Shown here piece after piece: positions 32,520-47,500 of a stretch of DNA of 64,000 bases (its first letter is position 1; each line of letters begins with the position of its first letter). The notes below the pieces were generated by a model. That model searched no databases, had not been told where the DNA came from, and saw nothing but the letters and a program-made list of their open reading frames with translations. A program made the position numbers and the translations under genes. Source of the stretch: Psococerastis gibbosa (Eukaryota > Arthropoda > Insecta > Psocodea > Psocidae); contig OZ020484.1 in the NCBI GenBank assembly GCA_963971405.1, forward strand, positions 31,208,770 through 31,272,769. The letters run 5' to 3'.

Positions 32520-35500
32520 AAATCTCATGACATGGCCACTAAATCTGATCACAATTAAATTTCGCCCAAATGTTGGTTACGCTCTTCTGACTTTAGGGTG
32601 ACGATTATATTGTTTCATTTGAAGTACGGTGTGAGCGTTTTCAATGTATACCAGAATGTTAGTCTCGAACCTAGATCAATATTTTTGGAAAATTCACTCA
32701 CACAAACTTGCGCGTTGCACACCACTAAAAAGTCCCATCATAGAAAACCCGACAGACTGTTCTTTCTATTGCTGCTACATCTACCAAGGTAGCTTCACTG
32801 GCTGAGACCCATCGGCCGGGTCAAATGTGGCCATACCTTTGTATGCACTAAAGAATGAGTTCTCGCAAATGTGGCCGTGCATCCACTTTGTTCCTAAACG
32901 TACGGCGGAATGCTCCATATAACATTATGAATTACTCATTAATAACTCCCCCCCCCCTCGAAATTGGAAAATTTAAGACGAAATTTTTTAATGTGAGTTA
33001 TTGCAATGTATAATTTGCCAAGCCTAACAGATGTTCAGGTCAACAGTGAGCGGTTTGGTTTGCAGAACGGACCCAAGTCCCCCCCCCCCCCCGAAATGGG
33101 AAAATTTAAAATTTAAAGAAATAAATTAATGTGAGTTATGGAAATGCATAATTTGCCAGGTCTAATAGATGTTCAGGGCAATAGTAAGCGGTTTGGTTTG
33201 TAGAACGTCTTCCCGGGCCTTTGCCCTGTTTAAGTTACAACGTAATATTAATTATAATTTTCAGGAGGGATGAACTTCAGACAAACCTCACGGTTTTGAA
33301 CTGTTCTAATTATATGTTTTCCATCATGTAACTTATTTCGAAGAATTTCCGTGTTTTTTCTATGGTTGTGAATAGGCTAATGATATTTTTATTTAATTTC
33401 ACACTACTTCGACTTAATTTTTGGCATATTATTTCATCATAACTATTGTTTTATTTTAATTTATGACCATATATTAAGCCGTGGTGCATTCCTTACCGAG
33501 ACTTTTCAAGCCATAATGGGAACCGCCCATCATAGGTATCTATCTCAACAGTGGCAAATGAGATACGCTTTTAAATCAGAAAAACCCTCATCACTGCTTA
33601 CACATTCATATATTCCTTAGCTTTTTGGAAATGACATTATTATAAAAAAACACTCATAAATATTTTCAAAGGATTTTATCCCCACATCTTTTAAATTAGA
33701 TGGGAGAATATTTTACATCTTCATCACATAGCCTGACAGCGGTTTTACATCTTTCAGACGGAGTCGGCTTGTTAAATATTACAAAAACTTATAATAACAG
33801 AAATTTTAGACTTTTAGACTTTCTCTTCTGATGTGTGTTTCCTATTATGGTAAGAACGAGAAGATCTTGGTTGAAGTCACAGCTCCTTTTCATAGCCTAC
33901 CGGATGAATTAAAAAGAACCCGTTTGGACGATAGAGAGTTCAGACGAATTTTGGGTGCCTATTAATTAAACGAATTAACGAATTTCTGTGGGTTCCAAGC
34001 TAAGATTTTACCATTGAAAGCCATGCGTTTTATTGCTGTATATTTGCACAACTTATCGTGAATACATATATTTATTAACTTATATATATTTATTGTATCT
34101 CATTGTAATGCATGTTATTGTAGTATATATTGTATCGATTTCTAGTCTGGGGAAGCCCTAATGGAGATTTATACCATGAGTTGCATTGCATTTTATCTTG
34201 AAACAAATTTTGTGCACTCACCCGCACAATGTCATGCATCAGGCTAAACCTGAACATCCAGTCCAAATTGAACTCGTTGTTCTCGAGAATGTCCTGCAGG
34301 CTCCCTCGAAGACAGTACTCAGTCACGAACTGAATCTTTTTCTGACAGATGCAGGCCCCGTAAAACCGCACGAGATGATCGTGATGAATGTCTTTCATCT
34401 GGAAACAATGACAACCTTCTCATTTAGCTTTTCAGCTTTACATCTTTCTTGCAACATTTTTACTACCACTGCTTTCTGTCCGTTTTTATCATTGGCGTAA
34501 ATTCCCAAAATTTCTGGGGGAGAGGGCGTTAGAACCCCAAGACTTTGATCCCCCGGAGAAAACCCAAATTTGGGTTTTACGCATATTATTCCCTGGAGAA
34601 AGGGGGGCCCGGGGGTCTCCCCCAGAGAAAAAAATGGACTAATGGTCACAAATTAGTGAGGTTTTGCGCATTTTATACCTTGGAGAAAGGGGCGCACGGA
34701 GAGAAAAAAAATTGATAAATAGGCCCAAAGTGAGGTTTTACGCATTTTGCAAGCAGTACAGTTGAGATTTTACCGACGAATAAACCTACCACTGAGGGGG
34801 ACCCGGGGGTCTCCCCCGAAGAAAAAGTTTGAAAAAATAGGTCTGAAATATATTGAGGTGACATTATCAAAATTGACGAAAAATTGACAAGTGGAATAAA
34901 AATAATAAATTATAAACACCGCCACGGAACAAATGCGAACTGCAGTCGGTACAATGTAAATTATAGTTTTAATTCTAAACGTATACCGCGTTAAAAGAGA
35001 CAATGGAAAACTTTCAACTTCCCCATTATACGCCCCAATTAACCTGCAGTTTTGGTTTCAAGTTGGATATAGAAACCGCATGCTAGCTAGTTGAAAGTTA
35101 ATTTGCCTCCATTTAAAAGAAAACTTGCCATGCAAGTGGTTTGAAAGTAAACTTTGGTAAGTGATATTCACCGTTATCGGAGCGACTTAACATCAGAGTG
35201 CTTTTCTACGTTCTTTGATATTATAAGATTGTATGCATCAAGTTAAATCTTTAAGAGAGCCGCATAGACACATAACGAAAATGTATAAAGTGTGGGATCC
35301 AAACATCACGGGTGAAAGACAGGATCTGTAATAATTAATCTACTCAACACACGTCCTGTTCTTAGGTTTAGTTGGAAAGCTTGTAGGTGTCGTGAAGCAC
35401 AAAAACACACAGGGAAGTATGTTGACCGAAATTAGAGTAGGTCACCGCTTCAACCTAATTTAGTTTAATGTCAGTGATAGCATATAATGCTGCAATATAT

Positions 35501-38500
35501 TGAAGTCATAGAAATATATTAACTGGAACGGTGGGAGTCATGATATCCCTTTAATCATATGCCAACTCTCAAAGAATATCGAAGTCTTACACATTGCGGC
35601 ATATCAGAACGGATTCCTGGACCCGGTCAAAACTCTGTACTTAGCTTGTGCAGGCTATTTTCCCAGCGAAATTGCGTACTTGTGCAGGCTACACTAGCAG
35701 CCATATTGATAACGATCTACAATCACGGGATGATTGAAGTATATAGACAATTAGAAAAATGACTCAATGTAGAAACAAATATTATGTTTCATTGTCAATT
35801 CCCACCAAATAAACAAACAAATATTCGTAGATTCCACCACCCATAATAAGAAAAAATTAATCCGGCTTAATGATAAACTAAGTGCACCCGATAACGGACA
35901 AAATTATGTGGCATTAGTCAAAATTGTCTTCTACTCATGCAAAATGGTAACCGAAATGATGAGCAACAGTTCTGGGTACTTGACTTTTGGGAACATTTGT
36001 GGGAATTGTTGATTGTCTGATTGTCTGGAAAGCTTGATTTTATGTTATGGCTAGCACTATTAACTATTATCAGCATACACTATGACTACTGCGGAATCGT
36101 TCATTGATTGAGTTGTGGATGGCTGGACCTGGATTCCACTGTATTCCTCTAGTTCCACTTCAGGTGAAATCGAAATTGATTGGAAACGAAATTTTCTATT
36201 GCCATTCTTCTTTACTATTTTCTATTTTGCCTCAGTTTTCTAGAAGCCAAGTGAGTACCCCTGCTATGATACAATATGAAAAAAATTGCAGCTAGATTTG
36301 TACTCATTATAGTTAAAAATAAATTTAACCTTCTAATTCCTAAATTTTTTACTCATTACCAATTATTTTCACATTTTATTTATGTTTGCATACTTACTCG
36401 CTTTAATTCAAATAAAAGCGGCCTTGTCAGTTCTATCCTCGGGAGAGGAACATCTTTTATGGCAACTGGATTTCTCTGAAATTACAAGAAAAATCACTCA
36501 ATTAAATAAAATCAAAGTATTATAGCCTATTTGTATTGAGGTAGCAGTGAGTATAGAGCCCACTGCCGTTTGTCTGCGTCCCACGGGAGACATTGCTTTG
36601 TTCTAGAAATCAGTTGCTCACCCAATTTCGAAATTGAAGAGTAGGCGCTAATCCAGCTTGATTTTGGGTTTCAACATACTGCGAAATGGAATTAAACAAC
36701 TGGTACGGTAGATAATTTTCTATTTAACTAATATTAAGCGCATAGTAAATGAATTATAGTAGTACGGTAACTTTAGTAAATTGAGGATGAAAAAGTTCCC
36801 GATCTTAAAAGAACCGGTCCGAGTTTACTCGAACATGCTTTCCAATTTATCAAAATTAGTAGATAGAGAAAATGAGTAATTTCATGGTAAATAATTTTCC
36901 TATGGTTAAATTTCCGATGTCTCGGGGGGGGGGGGGGGTTGTTCACCTGACGTCATTGGAGGTGAGGTAAATTCTAGATAGGTCAGACCAACTCATTACC
37001 ACACAGCAATACTGGCAGGGCACGCAATGCATTTGAGCGTGAATTTTCTATCATTGTTTCAAAAAAACATTTTTTTTACAAAACCAAATACTTTTCTGGG
37101 TAAGCAACCTGTCCGGTTTCGTTAACATTAATAACAACTACAATATATGTGAATTGGAGCCGTTTTTGAGAATTAATTTTTTTAGACGTTTTTTTGGGGG
37201 TTTTTTGAGAATAAAACTTTAATAAAATTTCATCAAAATCGACCGAGTAGTTTGCCCGGAAATCGACGCACAGACAGAACGACAGACAGACAGACATTTC
37301 GTAAAAACCACTTTTTTGGGTTCCTGGGACCTTAAAACGTGTAAATCCGTTGAAATCTCGGAATCGAAAATTTCGACCGTCACAAAGCTTTCCTTATACT
37401 ACGTATTAATTGGAAAGCAATAATGGATTAATCGATAGAAAAATTGCTTAGTCCTCCAGAATGGGTGGACGAAATATAACCCAACTTGAATTCGTTTTCT
37501 TTGATACCCTCAATCTAAAATAATTAACATAACTTATAGGAATTCATCTTCTCGCAAAAAAAGAAATAAAATATAAAAATAATTTTTATTCTAAAACTTA
37601 TAAATATAAAATATATAAAATTTGAAACTAAAATAAATTTACACTAATATAATAATATTGAATTTTCAGTTATTCCTCCAAAAACTCATTTTTTCTTAAA
37701 AACTAAAACCTTATTGAGAAAGCAACCTGCTGTATAATGTTATTTATTATGTCTCATTTTAATCATGTCTGAAGTTAAGTTAGAAAGGCTACTGGACAAA
37801 GTTATATTTTTGTTAATTTTTCATTAACCATTTTTTTTAATCCCCCGAACTTTGTTATCAAGAGGGAATGTTTACATCACGATGACTGCAGCATAATAAT
37901 TATGTAAAATCTAAAAACATTGTAGAAGAATTTTGTTTGTGTTAGGGGGAGAATTTTTTTAACCGAATTTCTATAGGAAACGAAAACAATACAAAAAGCT
38001 AGCAAAGCCCCACCTTGTTCTTAAAATAAATCTAGGAGTGACTTTTACGAGTACAATACAGTGATTGTGAACAATTCTGAGGCCGGAGTGCCAACTGTTC
38101 CCTATTTTACTTGCAAATGTAGATAAATTCCACATTTCTACAAGCGACTACTAAAATCTGTTATTCAAAATGCCGGGCTATAAATTAATCAAGAAGATTA
38201 CTACAGATTGAATGAGGTCTTATTATTGTGAACATCTGAGGCCTTACATAGTAACTTGAATATTTCTCTCTGCTTTCACATTCACATTAACACTTTAAAT
38301 GAAGCGGCGTTGATCTCGGGTTTATTCAAGATTACAACTAACTGCTCCTTCTCTAAAAACCTTTTTGTTTAAACCCAAAACTATACAAATTTATAGTAAA
38401 GTTGGGTAAACACTTACATATTCTCTTCTGAATGGGGGTAGAAGAAACCTTTGGCACATGCCTTCTCCTTCCTAGAGCCCAATAAAAAACTATATAATAT

Positions 38501-41500
38501 TGGGACAGTGTTGTGTGCAGTGGCGTATGTAGGGGAGGGGGACAGGGGGGATGGCGAAATTAACTAATGTAGTTGTTGTATTGCATAATTTGCAAGATTT
38601 AGTAGAAGTTTGGGTCAACAAGGAGCGGTAAGTGGTTTGGCTGGTAGAATTCAACGTTGTCTGAGGCCTTTGCCCGCAGCAAGAAGTTGATAGTTGGTCT
38701 AACCCCCTAAAAAATATTTTAAATATATTCGCCACTGTTGGGGGATCGGCAGCATACTCCATTCGGATATACTGCGGTATAGTTTTCCGTATGAGTCACA
38801 TCCTTCATGTCTGCCCACACTGGCTACAGGCGACAATGGACAATCTGGGACATGCTTACCATTGACTTGGGCGTGAGCGTGACTTATCCAAGATTGGGAA
38901 CGAAACTACAAAAGTATGAAAACCGTTTAATTAAACCCTTCTATCCATTGCTAATCAAACAACTTCTTATAAAAGGAACTTAAGCATTTGAGCGTCAGTT
39001 TGTACGAAAAAAACTTCATTGTTAAAAATGTCTTAAAGCTGATTAATTAAACTGATTTCTTAAGTCTCGCACTTTTTATTAACTTTTTTAACTAACGCCA
39101 AGTTTCACTTGTTTAAAACTTTGCCAAGACGCCATAATTAATTATTTCAGAATCTGTAATTAATAAGGGGAATTCGGTGACTTATTCAATCAAATAAGTT
39201 ACTGATGATAAGTTTTTTTTGGCATTGTGGAAACATAAGTTAAAAAGTTAATAATTGTGTGCAGATCTTACCTGGTAGACAGCTCTTCTTATGTAAATGT
39301 GCTTGCTGTCTGGGAGACTTATGGCACCTGTAGACATGATTGTCTGAAACAGTAGATCCTACGTTAATTGTAAGGAAAGATATGTAAAGCAGGCGGTACC
39401 GGGCGTTCCTAGTTGAGTGTAAGATAGGGTTTTACAGCCCTAACGGCCATATTGTGTGTTGCCAGTATGGGGAGGGTGAGGCAATTTTCTCACCCTTTAG
39501 AGGTGCAAGCAGTGGAACCGGGATGATAGGCCATGGTCGTACTTCCAAACGGTTCGTCAGCATATGCGGTCGTCCGCAAATGTTGACGAAACGTTTGGAA
39601 CAGGAGCATCGGGATCTGTCATTTTGACAATGCTAGAATTCATGGAAAAGGGGTAAACCTATACATTTTCAATTGAGTTACAAACTTTAGCCTCAATTAT
39701 CTCGAATGTTTATTTTTGTCACGTGCACCCCTTGGCCTCTAGACATTTCATTTGGGCTTGTTTCACCCCTGACCCTTTGGACTAGTCTAATGGTAGCATG
39801 ATAGTATGATCGTCTACCACTCGGGGGAGTGAACTGAGTTCGAGTTTCTTGGGACCCATTTGCGTGCTGCGAAGCTGCGTCAGAACGCGAGGTGCGAAGT
39901 AGGTTTGTTTCAGCATTAAATGCTACACAGTTATAAAATGTCCCCATTTTTTTTAAATACCTGGTTGGCCAGTCAAATTTCTATACCTAAGTTAACTATA
40001 GTAGATATGTTGCCATTGTTAAGGACATACAACCAATTTATTTTCAGTAAGATATTTATTATAACACCGAGTAAAGTTATTGTACCTACTTACGATATAA
40101 CTCTTTACTTACTCTTTCCTATGACGGTCAATAAGAACTGGGAAGAGAATAGACGAAAAGAGAAATGACAAAGAAATAAAAACTGTTTCTTGCCTGTATA
40201 TTGTATTATTATTTCAATAGAGTCAACCTATATTTTAACTTTACAATTTTTGCTCGTAAATATTTCCTTTTGTAAGTTGGGGAGTAGGGAAATGATAATA
40301 AAATGAAATGTTGCAAGTTGCAATTATAGCCGCCTCAATTTCAATAGGAGGAAATTTATTGTTTTTATCTTTTGAAAAAATCTATAAATTGTACATGATG
40401 CCACTGAGCCGATCTCAACGATAATAAAATGGAATAGATGGCGCCAAATCATAAGCTAAGTCTAGCTGATAGCGGTGAAACGCAAGGCCGTAGCCAAGGG
40501 GGGGGGGGGGGTCATCGGGGTTCAACCCCCCCCCCCCCCCCAAATGAAATGGCTTGATACTAGATAGAATCGGATTCTGAGAGGAAAAATAAAAACCACT
40601 ATGTAATACCCAATGAAATTTCTAAACCCCCCCTCCGAAAAAAATTCCTGGCTACGGCCTTGGTGAAACGTATGGGAAATCTGGCAGCCCTGCGATGGAA
40701 ACAACCGCGGAAGAAGAAGAAGATCAAATAATGAGTTTCAACCGAAATTGTAGAATCTAGAAAATCTGGAATTAGTGGGAATTGAACCCACAATCTATGC
40801 CTTGCCGATACATCGTGGGTTCGAATAGCGTCAACTGCCAATTCTTGATTCTTGACTTTCGATCATAACGAGGAGGTTGCCTGATAAACCTAAAATAATT
40901 GAATAACTGTATTATTTACCATTACAAATATGAATTGATAATGGGTTTCAACGAAAAATTGTTTAAGCTTTAGAGACAAAACAATTAAGATTAAGAATAT
41001 CGTGGGGGGGGGGGGGCTTCTTTGTGCGCCTCCTGGCTGACTCTTCTACTGATAAAGACATAGTACGGTATTATTAAGGAAAAAAAAACAGTTAAATTAT
41101 TGTGAATTTCAGTAGGTGACAGTTAACAATAAACGAATGAATTTTCTTTTGTCTCCGAAATATGAGAGATTTAAGATTTTTGTTTTGGCGCATTGGAGCG
41201 GCTAATTCAGCAGGCTTCGATTGAAATCGATTACATTGTACAATGAAACACAATTAAAATGTGAAACGTGTTGTGAATTGATTTGAATTAACTGGAAATT
41301 TCTGATGTGAGTTCTTTGGTCTAAATGTCATCCTATCGTGGTTGGGTAGTATTAAATATTAATATTTGTCCCAGGCTAAGCATAGGTTCTATACCATTAA
41401 ATATTGACCATTTTTTGGAAGCGAAATTTCATTAAATCATAAGTCCAACTGTACTATAATATAATATACCTTAATGTAATGTAATGGCCAAACAACCTCC

Positions 41501-44500
41501 AGCGGAAATAATTAAAAAATAATTAGGTATTAGATTTTGGCAGAGAAACGGAAAAAGACACAAACCTCTGTGAAATATGCTATAGCTTGTTGTAAAGTGC
41601 TTCCTCTCCAACACCTAATTTTACAGGTTAATTAATTTACCCCAACTAATCTCTTTGCTGACAATTTTTCTTTTAAGCTTCTATTTAAATTAACGTTGGC
41701 TTCAGACAGTAAGTACAATGTTAAAATCTCACTATGACGCTCTTGGGAAAAATTAACTCTTCGATATCTCGGGTTTAAAAATCTCTATATATAATACAGA
41801 GTTGTGCTATTACATTGAGTACTTACAACTCATGAACGGCTGGACCAAATTTAATTATCTTTGATTTGATGGACTCATATCCACCCTGAGTCACAGATTA
41901 TTTATTAAAATCCCGGAAACATAATAAGCTAACTGAAACCGGTAAATTAATATCAACCGAATCACCCTTCTATTCGGGAATATTCAGGTACACATCTCAT
42001 AGCTTCGTTTATCTTTGTTTTTTGCATGTGTTTCTAATAAACCTTATTGTTATTATTATTAACAATTAAATAGGTTACAGAGGAATAGTTGAATATAATA
42101 ACCAGGCACGGGGTAGTGGATGAGGCTCACGTATCATACCTGGGTAACTGGAGATAATTATTAATCTTGAAGTTGATGATGATGATGATTGTGATGATGA
42201 TGATGATGATGATACTATGATGATGATGATCATGATCATGGACAGTGGAATAGTGGAACGGGGAATTGCGGACTCGACATTCATTGACTCTCAGACGGTA
42301 CGAAGTTTGCGGCCAGTTTGCTCGGGCCACTTGTTTTGTAAAAGAGAAAAATATGGAAAAATTGGCAGTGAAAGGATACAATACAATGGGGAATATGAAA
42401 TTTGTTTGTGCTCCGTTGAATTCAGGACATTTTGACATCTCATCTGCAGCCTACGGCTTGCTGGCTGACGGGAGGTAAAACTCCAAACGTCCATGTTTCT
42501 ATATCGTCCGTAGGGATAATTTTTTGTGATAAAGTGGATAGACTCATCAACCACCTAACTGAGACTCATGGTAAAAAATAAAATTCTTAGCACAGTTTGA
42601 CGTTTAAATAAATAGAAAATTGACAAACGGTTTCGGCTCGCGCCATCGTCAAGTCGTGAATTGTATGATTGTAAAGCTGGAAACTTGGAAACATGGAAAG
42701 TTTTTCTTTGAGTCTCGAACCGTTACTCTCCGTTTCATAGCCTAGTTCTCTAACAACACGACCATTCCTGACTATTGTCCAGGAAAGCAGCGGCAAAACT
42801 CTACTAAAAAACGCCGAGACAAGACAACACGTTATGTGACGTTAAGGCAGGTCCTTTTTCCTTACTACAAATTTTATTGGGGTACTATAGTTGCCCACAT
42901 GGCCTGCAGCCGCGTTTTTCCCCTTCCGGTGCGTTGAAGGTATTTTAAGCTTGGATGGACCACAGGAAAAGTCTAGCTCCTTACCAACTTGACTATTCCT
43001 CACTGTTGACCAGGATAACATTAAAACATGAGACAAGATAACGCGTGGGGGGCCTCAGTTTGAAGACGGGTAGAGAATTCTCTTTACTTACTACTGATTT
43101 CATTGGGTACTATAGTTACCCACATGCCCTGCAGCCGCGTTTTTCCCCTTCCGGTGCGTTGAAGGTATTTTAGGGTTGGATGGAACACAGTAAAAGCCCA
43201 GCTCTCTACCAACTGGTTCATTCCTCATTATTGACCAGGAAAACATTAAAACATGACTAAAAACGTGAGACAAGACAACACGTGGGGGCCTCAGCTTAAG
43301 GACGGGGGACGGGTTTTTCCTGACTGCTACTTTCTTTACGATGCTCTAGTTGACAATATGCCATGCTTCCTTGTTTTTCCCTTCCGGTGCGTTGAAGGTA
43401 TTTTAGGGTTGGATGGACCACAGTCCCGGCAGAAAGAATTTTCTTTTTACGACGCTGAGTTTCGAACTACTATCTTCCGTTTTACAGTCCAGTTCTCTAC
43501 CATCTTCACTACCTAGTTCATTACAGTGCTTTATGGAAATAAAACTCACCATCTGACTTCCCCGCCTCCCAACATTGAGCTGCGGCTTACTACCAAATAG
43601 TTTCTCTTCACAGAGCTCCTCCGGAAGAATTCGCCAGGTCATGGATGCGACCTCAGCTTCCAATTTGTAATGCCTTTAAACAGAATGAACAACATTGGCT
43701 ATGTGAAATTTACCTTGATGGTTTTATACTCGGTTAGTTGCTAGCTCTGTAGTATGAACCGTTATGAACAATGTACAATATTAAATTCAATTGCGGATGC
43801 GACATTGTATGTTGTAAGTTTGGATAGTGCCCACTCACACAACATAAATGTACGTGGCAAACAGTCAAAATTTAACATTAGGACAATTATTAATTTATTA
43901 TGGTACATGGAGCTTTTCTATCTTTTAAAGCACATATACAATAAAAATAAAAGCATTTCCGGGTCACTTGTATTGGTTCTTTATTTATATACTGTAATTG
44001 GGTTGAAATACAGCAACAGACTGATGGTTTTAGTAAAGACGACATTTATAAGTTTACCAAAGAGGAACTAATCAGGAGTTTCATCTAAACATCAAACCAC
44101 TGTTGATTACGGTGCTATCCAAAGAAAGTTAAAAGTAAAATCAAAGATTGATTGAAGTAGGACTGTAGTTTATTTAGCGGAATTGATATTTGTATAGTAT
44201 TGAATGAAAACGAAATAGCCGATTGCGTTTCAGGGCTGCGAAAGGATAACTAAATGAAAGATGAGAACCTAGTGACGGGTTTCATGGCACTGAGGAAGCC
44301 AAAAGCCAACAGTCAAAAATTTTAATAATAATTAATATAGTCGTCACACCTTTTCTTTTTCTCTTTTTTAAAAAAAAGGTTAAATCGCATACAAACAATT
44401 TATTGAATGTATCCGATTAACCTCTTCAATTGCCTCACTAAGTCACCGCAAGGTGTGTGGATACTCGCATAAATACAAGCACGCTTTCAGCACGTTTTCA

Positions 44501-47500
44501 TAAATCTCCCTTTAAATACGGCAATAAAAAAGTAACCAATAGGTAACATTATAATAGACATAGCTTAGTTCGGAGATGTACTCAACTTAATAAATATATG
44601 TATATGTTATAAATGTTATAGAACGAGCCGACTATATAATGTAATAATGCAAATTAATTTTGAGTTATATTGCACAAAAATGCAAATCAAGGCGCCATAC
44701 CGCGTTAATGTGTCTTCGTCTCCTCAAAATAATATTATTAAAATATTTATGTAATAGTTTCCTGAGGATAAAGTGAGCGGAAGTCATCAGTAAATATACA
44801 TTTTCAGAATCTCCCCCCCCCCCCCGCCGCCGCCTACTCTTCGCTCGTTTACCCTCCATTGACTGGAAATTTATCACGTTATTTCGATTCATAACATTCT
44901 GCGGGGAAAGGTTCAAAAGATATTACTTCCGGTTTCTGTATAGATAATGTTTAGTCGTATATAGAACATAGGCCTACTCCATATATACAAATATTGTGCC
45001 GTACTGTTTGGTTAGATTAGGTTCATGAATAGAGGTGCCTACTATATACTATACTTAAATAAGTACCAACCCACGGACATTCAAAGTAGTACTTAGGATA
45101 TTAACTGCCGAATGTCTAGGCTAACAGTCATATACCAATTGGCTGAAACCAAACAGAACAATCCAAGGCCGTAGCCGAGGGGGGGGGTTCATGCGGGTTA
45201 ACCCCCCCCCCCCCCCGAAATGAAATGGCTTGGTACTAGATAGAATTGGATTTTGAGAGGAAAAATAATGACCACTATGTACTATCCAATGAAATTTCTG
45301 AACCCCCCCCCCCCTGGCTACGACCTTGGAAAATCCTATTTGACACTGTTAGCCATTTTTCGTTTATTAGCAGTGCCGGATTGATTAAAAAACACGCTAT
45401 GATAAACTTACCTGAATATAAAGACAGACAAGGCTACCATTATAACAACTACAGTGCTTAGAACAATGCTGAGGATGCCGTATTTTGGGAGAGCTGAAAC
45501 AAATTACAATTGTGTTTAATACAAACCCATTAATATTATTATTTATTTTTTTAACATTTTTCAATTAATGTTATTATTGGTGGAAGACCTCTGTGCAAGC
45601 ATGAAATTAATAATGCATATTTTACGACTCTGATAGACTAAATGCTAGGGCTGAGCTGCAGGCTACTAGAGGGGGTCGCAGGTGGCGGATAGCGAAAAGG
45701 CGAGGTTTCCACCGACTTCTCATTGCAGAATGCAAATGACATTGAATTTTTCTTTTATAGAAATCTATTAAAATGTTTGTACTTATCCCATGACGCCATT
45801 TTTTAATTTTAGTTTGTTTGTTTGTGATTTTACTCTATGATCATTGATCAATTTTAACTATGGCATAGAGTAAAACAAAAATTTCCGTCAATGTCATGTG
45901 CATTCTGCAATGCGAAGTCGGTGGAAACCCTGCCTAAGGGTCAGGATGCAGATGGCAACGGGAAACCACTGCATTACAATTCCCTAAGTACAGTCATCAT
46001 TACTAAGTACATTCGATACACTACATACTGGACTTCTTATTGGGGAGTGCAAAGTACGGTATCAAAATGTCTACGATTGCCATGATGATCGCCAATCTTA
46101 GATAGAAGAGGCATTCAAAGAAGAGCAAGAAGAAGAATATATATTTTTGTTAATTAAACTATGACGAAAGTGATATAAAAAAATAATAAGAGCCATATTC
46201 AGAAGTGAACACAGGTCATCTAAATCACCATCTACAATGAATATAAAAAAAACTAGTTTATTTTCTATTTCAGAAAATAATAGGTTGCATAACTTAATGT
46301 ACAATAGGTGATAATGGTATGCAGTATTAGGCACAATAAAATGTACAACTTGTTATTATCAGTACCTACTTATTTCTAATTTTTCTCCATAGCAGCCTTC
46401 CAAATATTTTTTCTCTAAAATATTCAAAATTACAATATTAATTTTCATTAAGTTTTCTTTGAAGTATATACGAAATTCCAGCCCATGATACTTAAGTATT
46501 TCGATACTCAATTCAAGGAATTTTTAATTTTTGGAATTTTCAAAGCAACAACACGCTATTTCAGTTTTCAATCAAATTCATGAAAAAAATCACAAAACTC
46601 TCTTTGACATCAGTTAAGATTTATTTCTATATCGAAATAAAAAAGCTTTTTCATGCTTTTTGTTTATGTTACCGCGCAACGGTTATGAATTACTATTTTT
46701 TTACATCCACACAATTGTCGCGCGATGGTAATTTCCATTTCCAAGGTTCGATATTCGACCTGGCCTGGCCTCACCCAACCCTAATGGGTTCGTTACCTCC
46801 ACCGGTAGGGGGAGAACGAGGCGGCTGCGGGCCTAATTGCGACACAACACCGAAATAGTGCGTAGCTCAAGAGAGAGGTTCCTCTACCAGTCTCTACCAG
46901 TGCTTGGGTATTTAAAAAAAGGTTATTTGGACTTAATAGTCATCAGAGGCAGGGGCCGTACAGTCATCGAACAATTGGGGTGGAGGCCATTGCCAGGAGA
47001 GGGTGGTGACGTTTGGGGAGAAGGCCGGGAAGGACTGATGGTTTAGTACTGATAAGGACCGATGTTTTCTGGACGATTGATTCATTACTCTTTTATTCTA
47101 CACTGAATTATTCAGTAAATCCAATCCCCATGAGGATTCGAACTACTGTTCTCGCGGTTGAAATGCAAGCTCTCTAACCACTCGACCATGGCCTTTTGTT
47201 CGTTGCTTGTGAGGCCCCTTCCGCTATTAACAACAGGCGATTTAAGTCTAACTAACCTTTTGTTTAATAATATTACACCTTTGTCATTAATCTTTGCTAA
47301 TAAATCTTTTCTTCTAAAGGTTGGATAAATTTCATTATGCTATGCATCAAGGCCGTATTTATGGGGGGAGGGGGATCCAGGGGTCAGGACCCCCCCCCCC
47401 CGTCGTGAAAAATTCCATCATCCACAAAGTATTTTCGTAAACTTTCATTCTTTGTCAGTCCCCTGTTCTTTCTATATTTCCATTTGTTGTATTTACCAAA

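Noticed and set aside
34395..34649. Minus-strand frame ..[20 protein letters not shown].. just upstream of the KHD exon at 34222-34398.
   Set aside because: The exon at 36398-36475 ends in phase 0 and joins perfectly to 34398; this frame would break the KHD order and runs into a hAT-like repeat.
42217..42554. Frames around the (GAT)n tract on both strands.
   Set aside because: Four overlapping frames of similar length, low-complexity start, no domain, no splice logic with the cyclase gene.
45164..45335. Poly-G and poly-C tracts considered sequencing artefacts only.
   Set aside because: They recur at a fixed position in hAT-like elements with target duplications, so they are at least partly real, though run lengths should not be trusted.
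47121..47194. Considered a functional tRNA gene.
   Set aside because: Box A and box B are good but the acceptor and T stems do not pair and the anticodon loop is too long.
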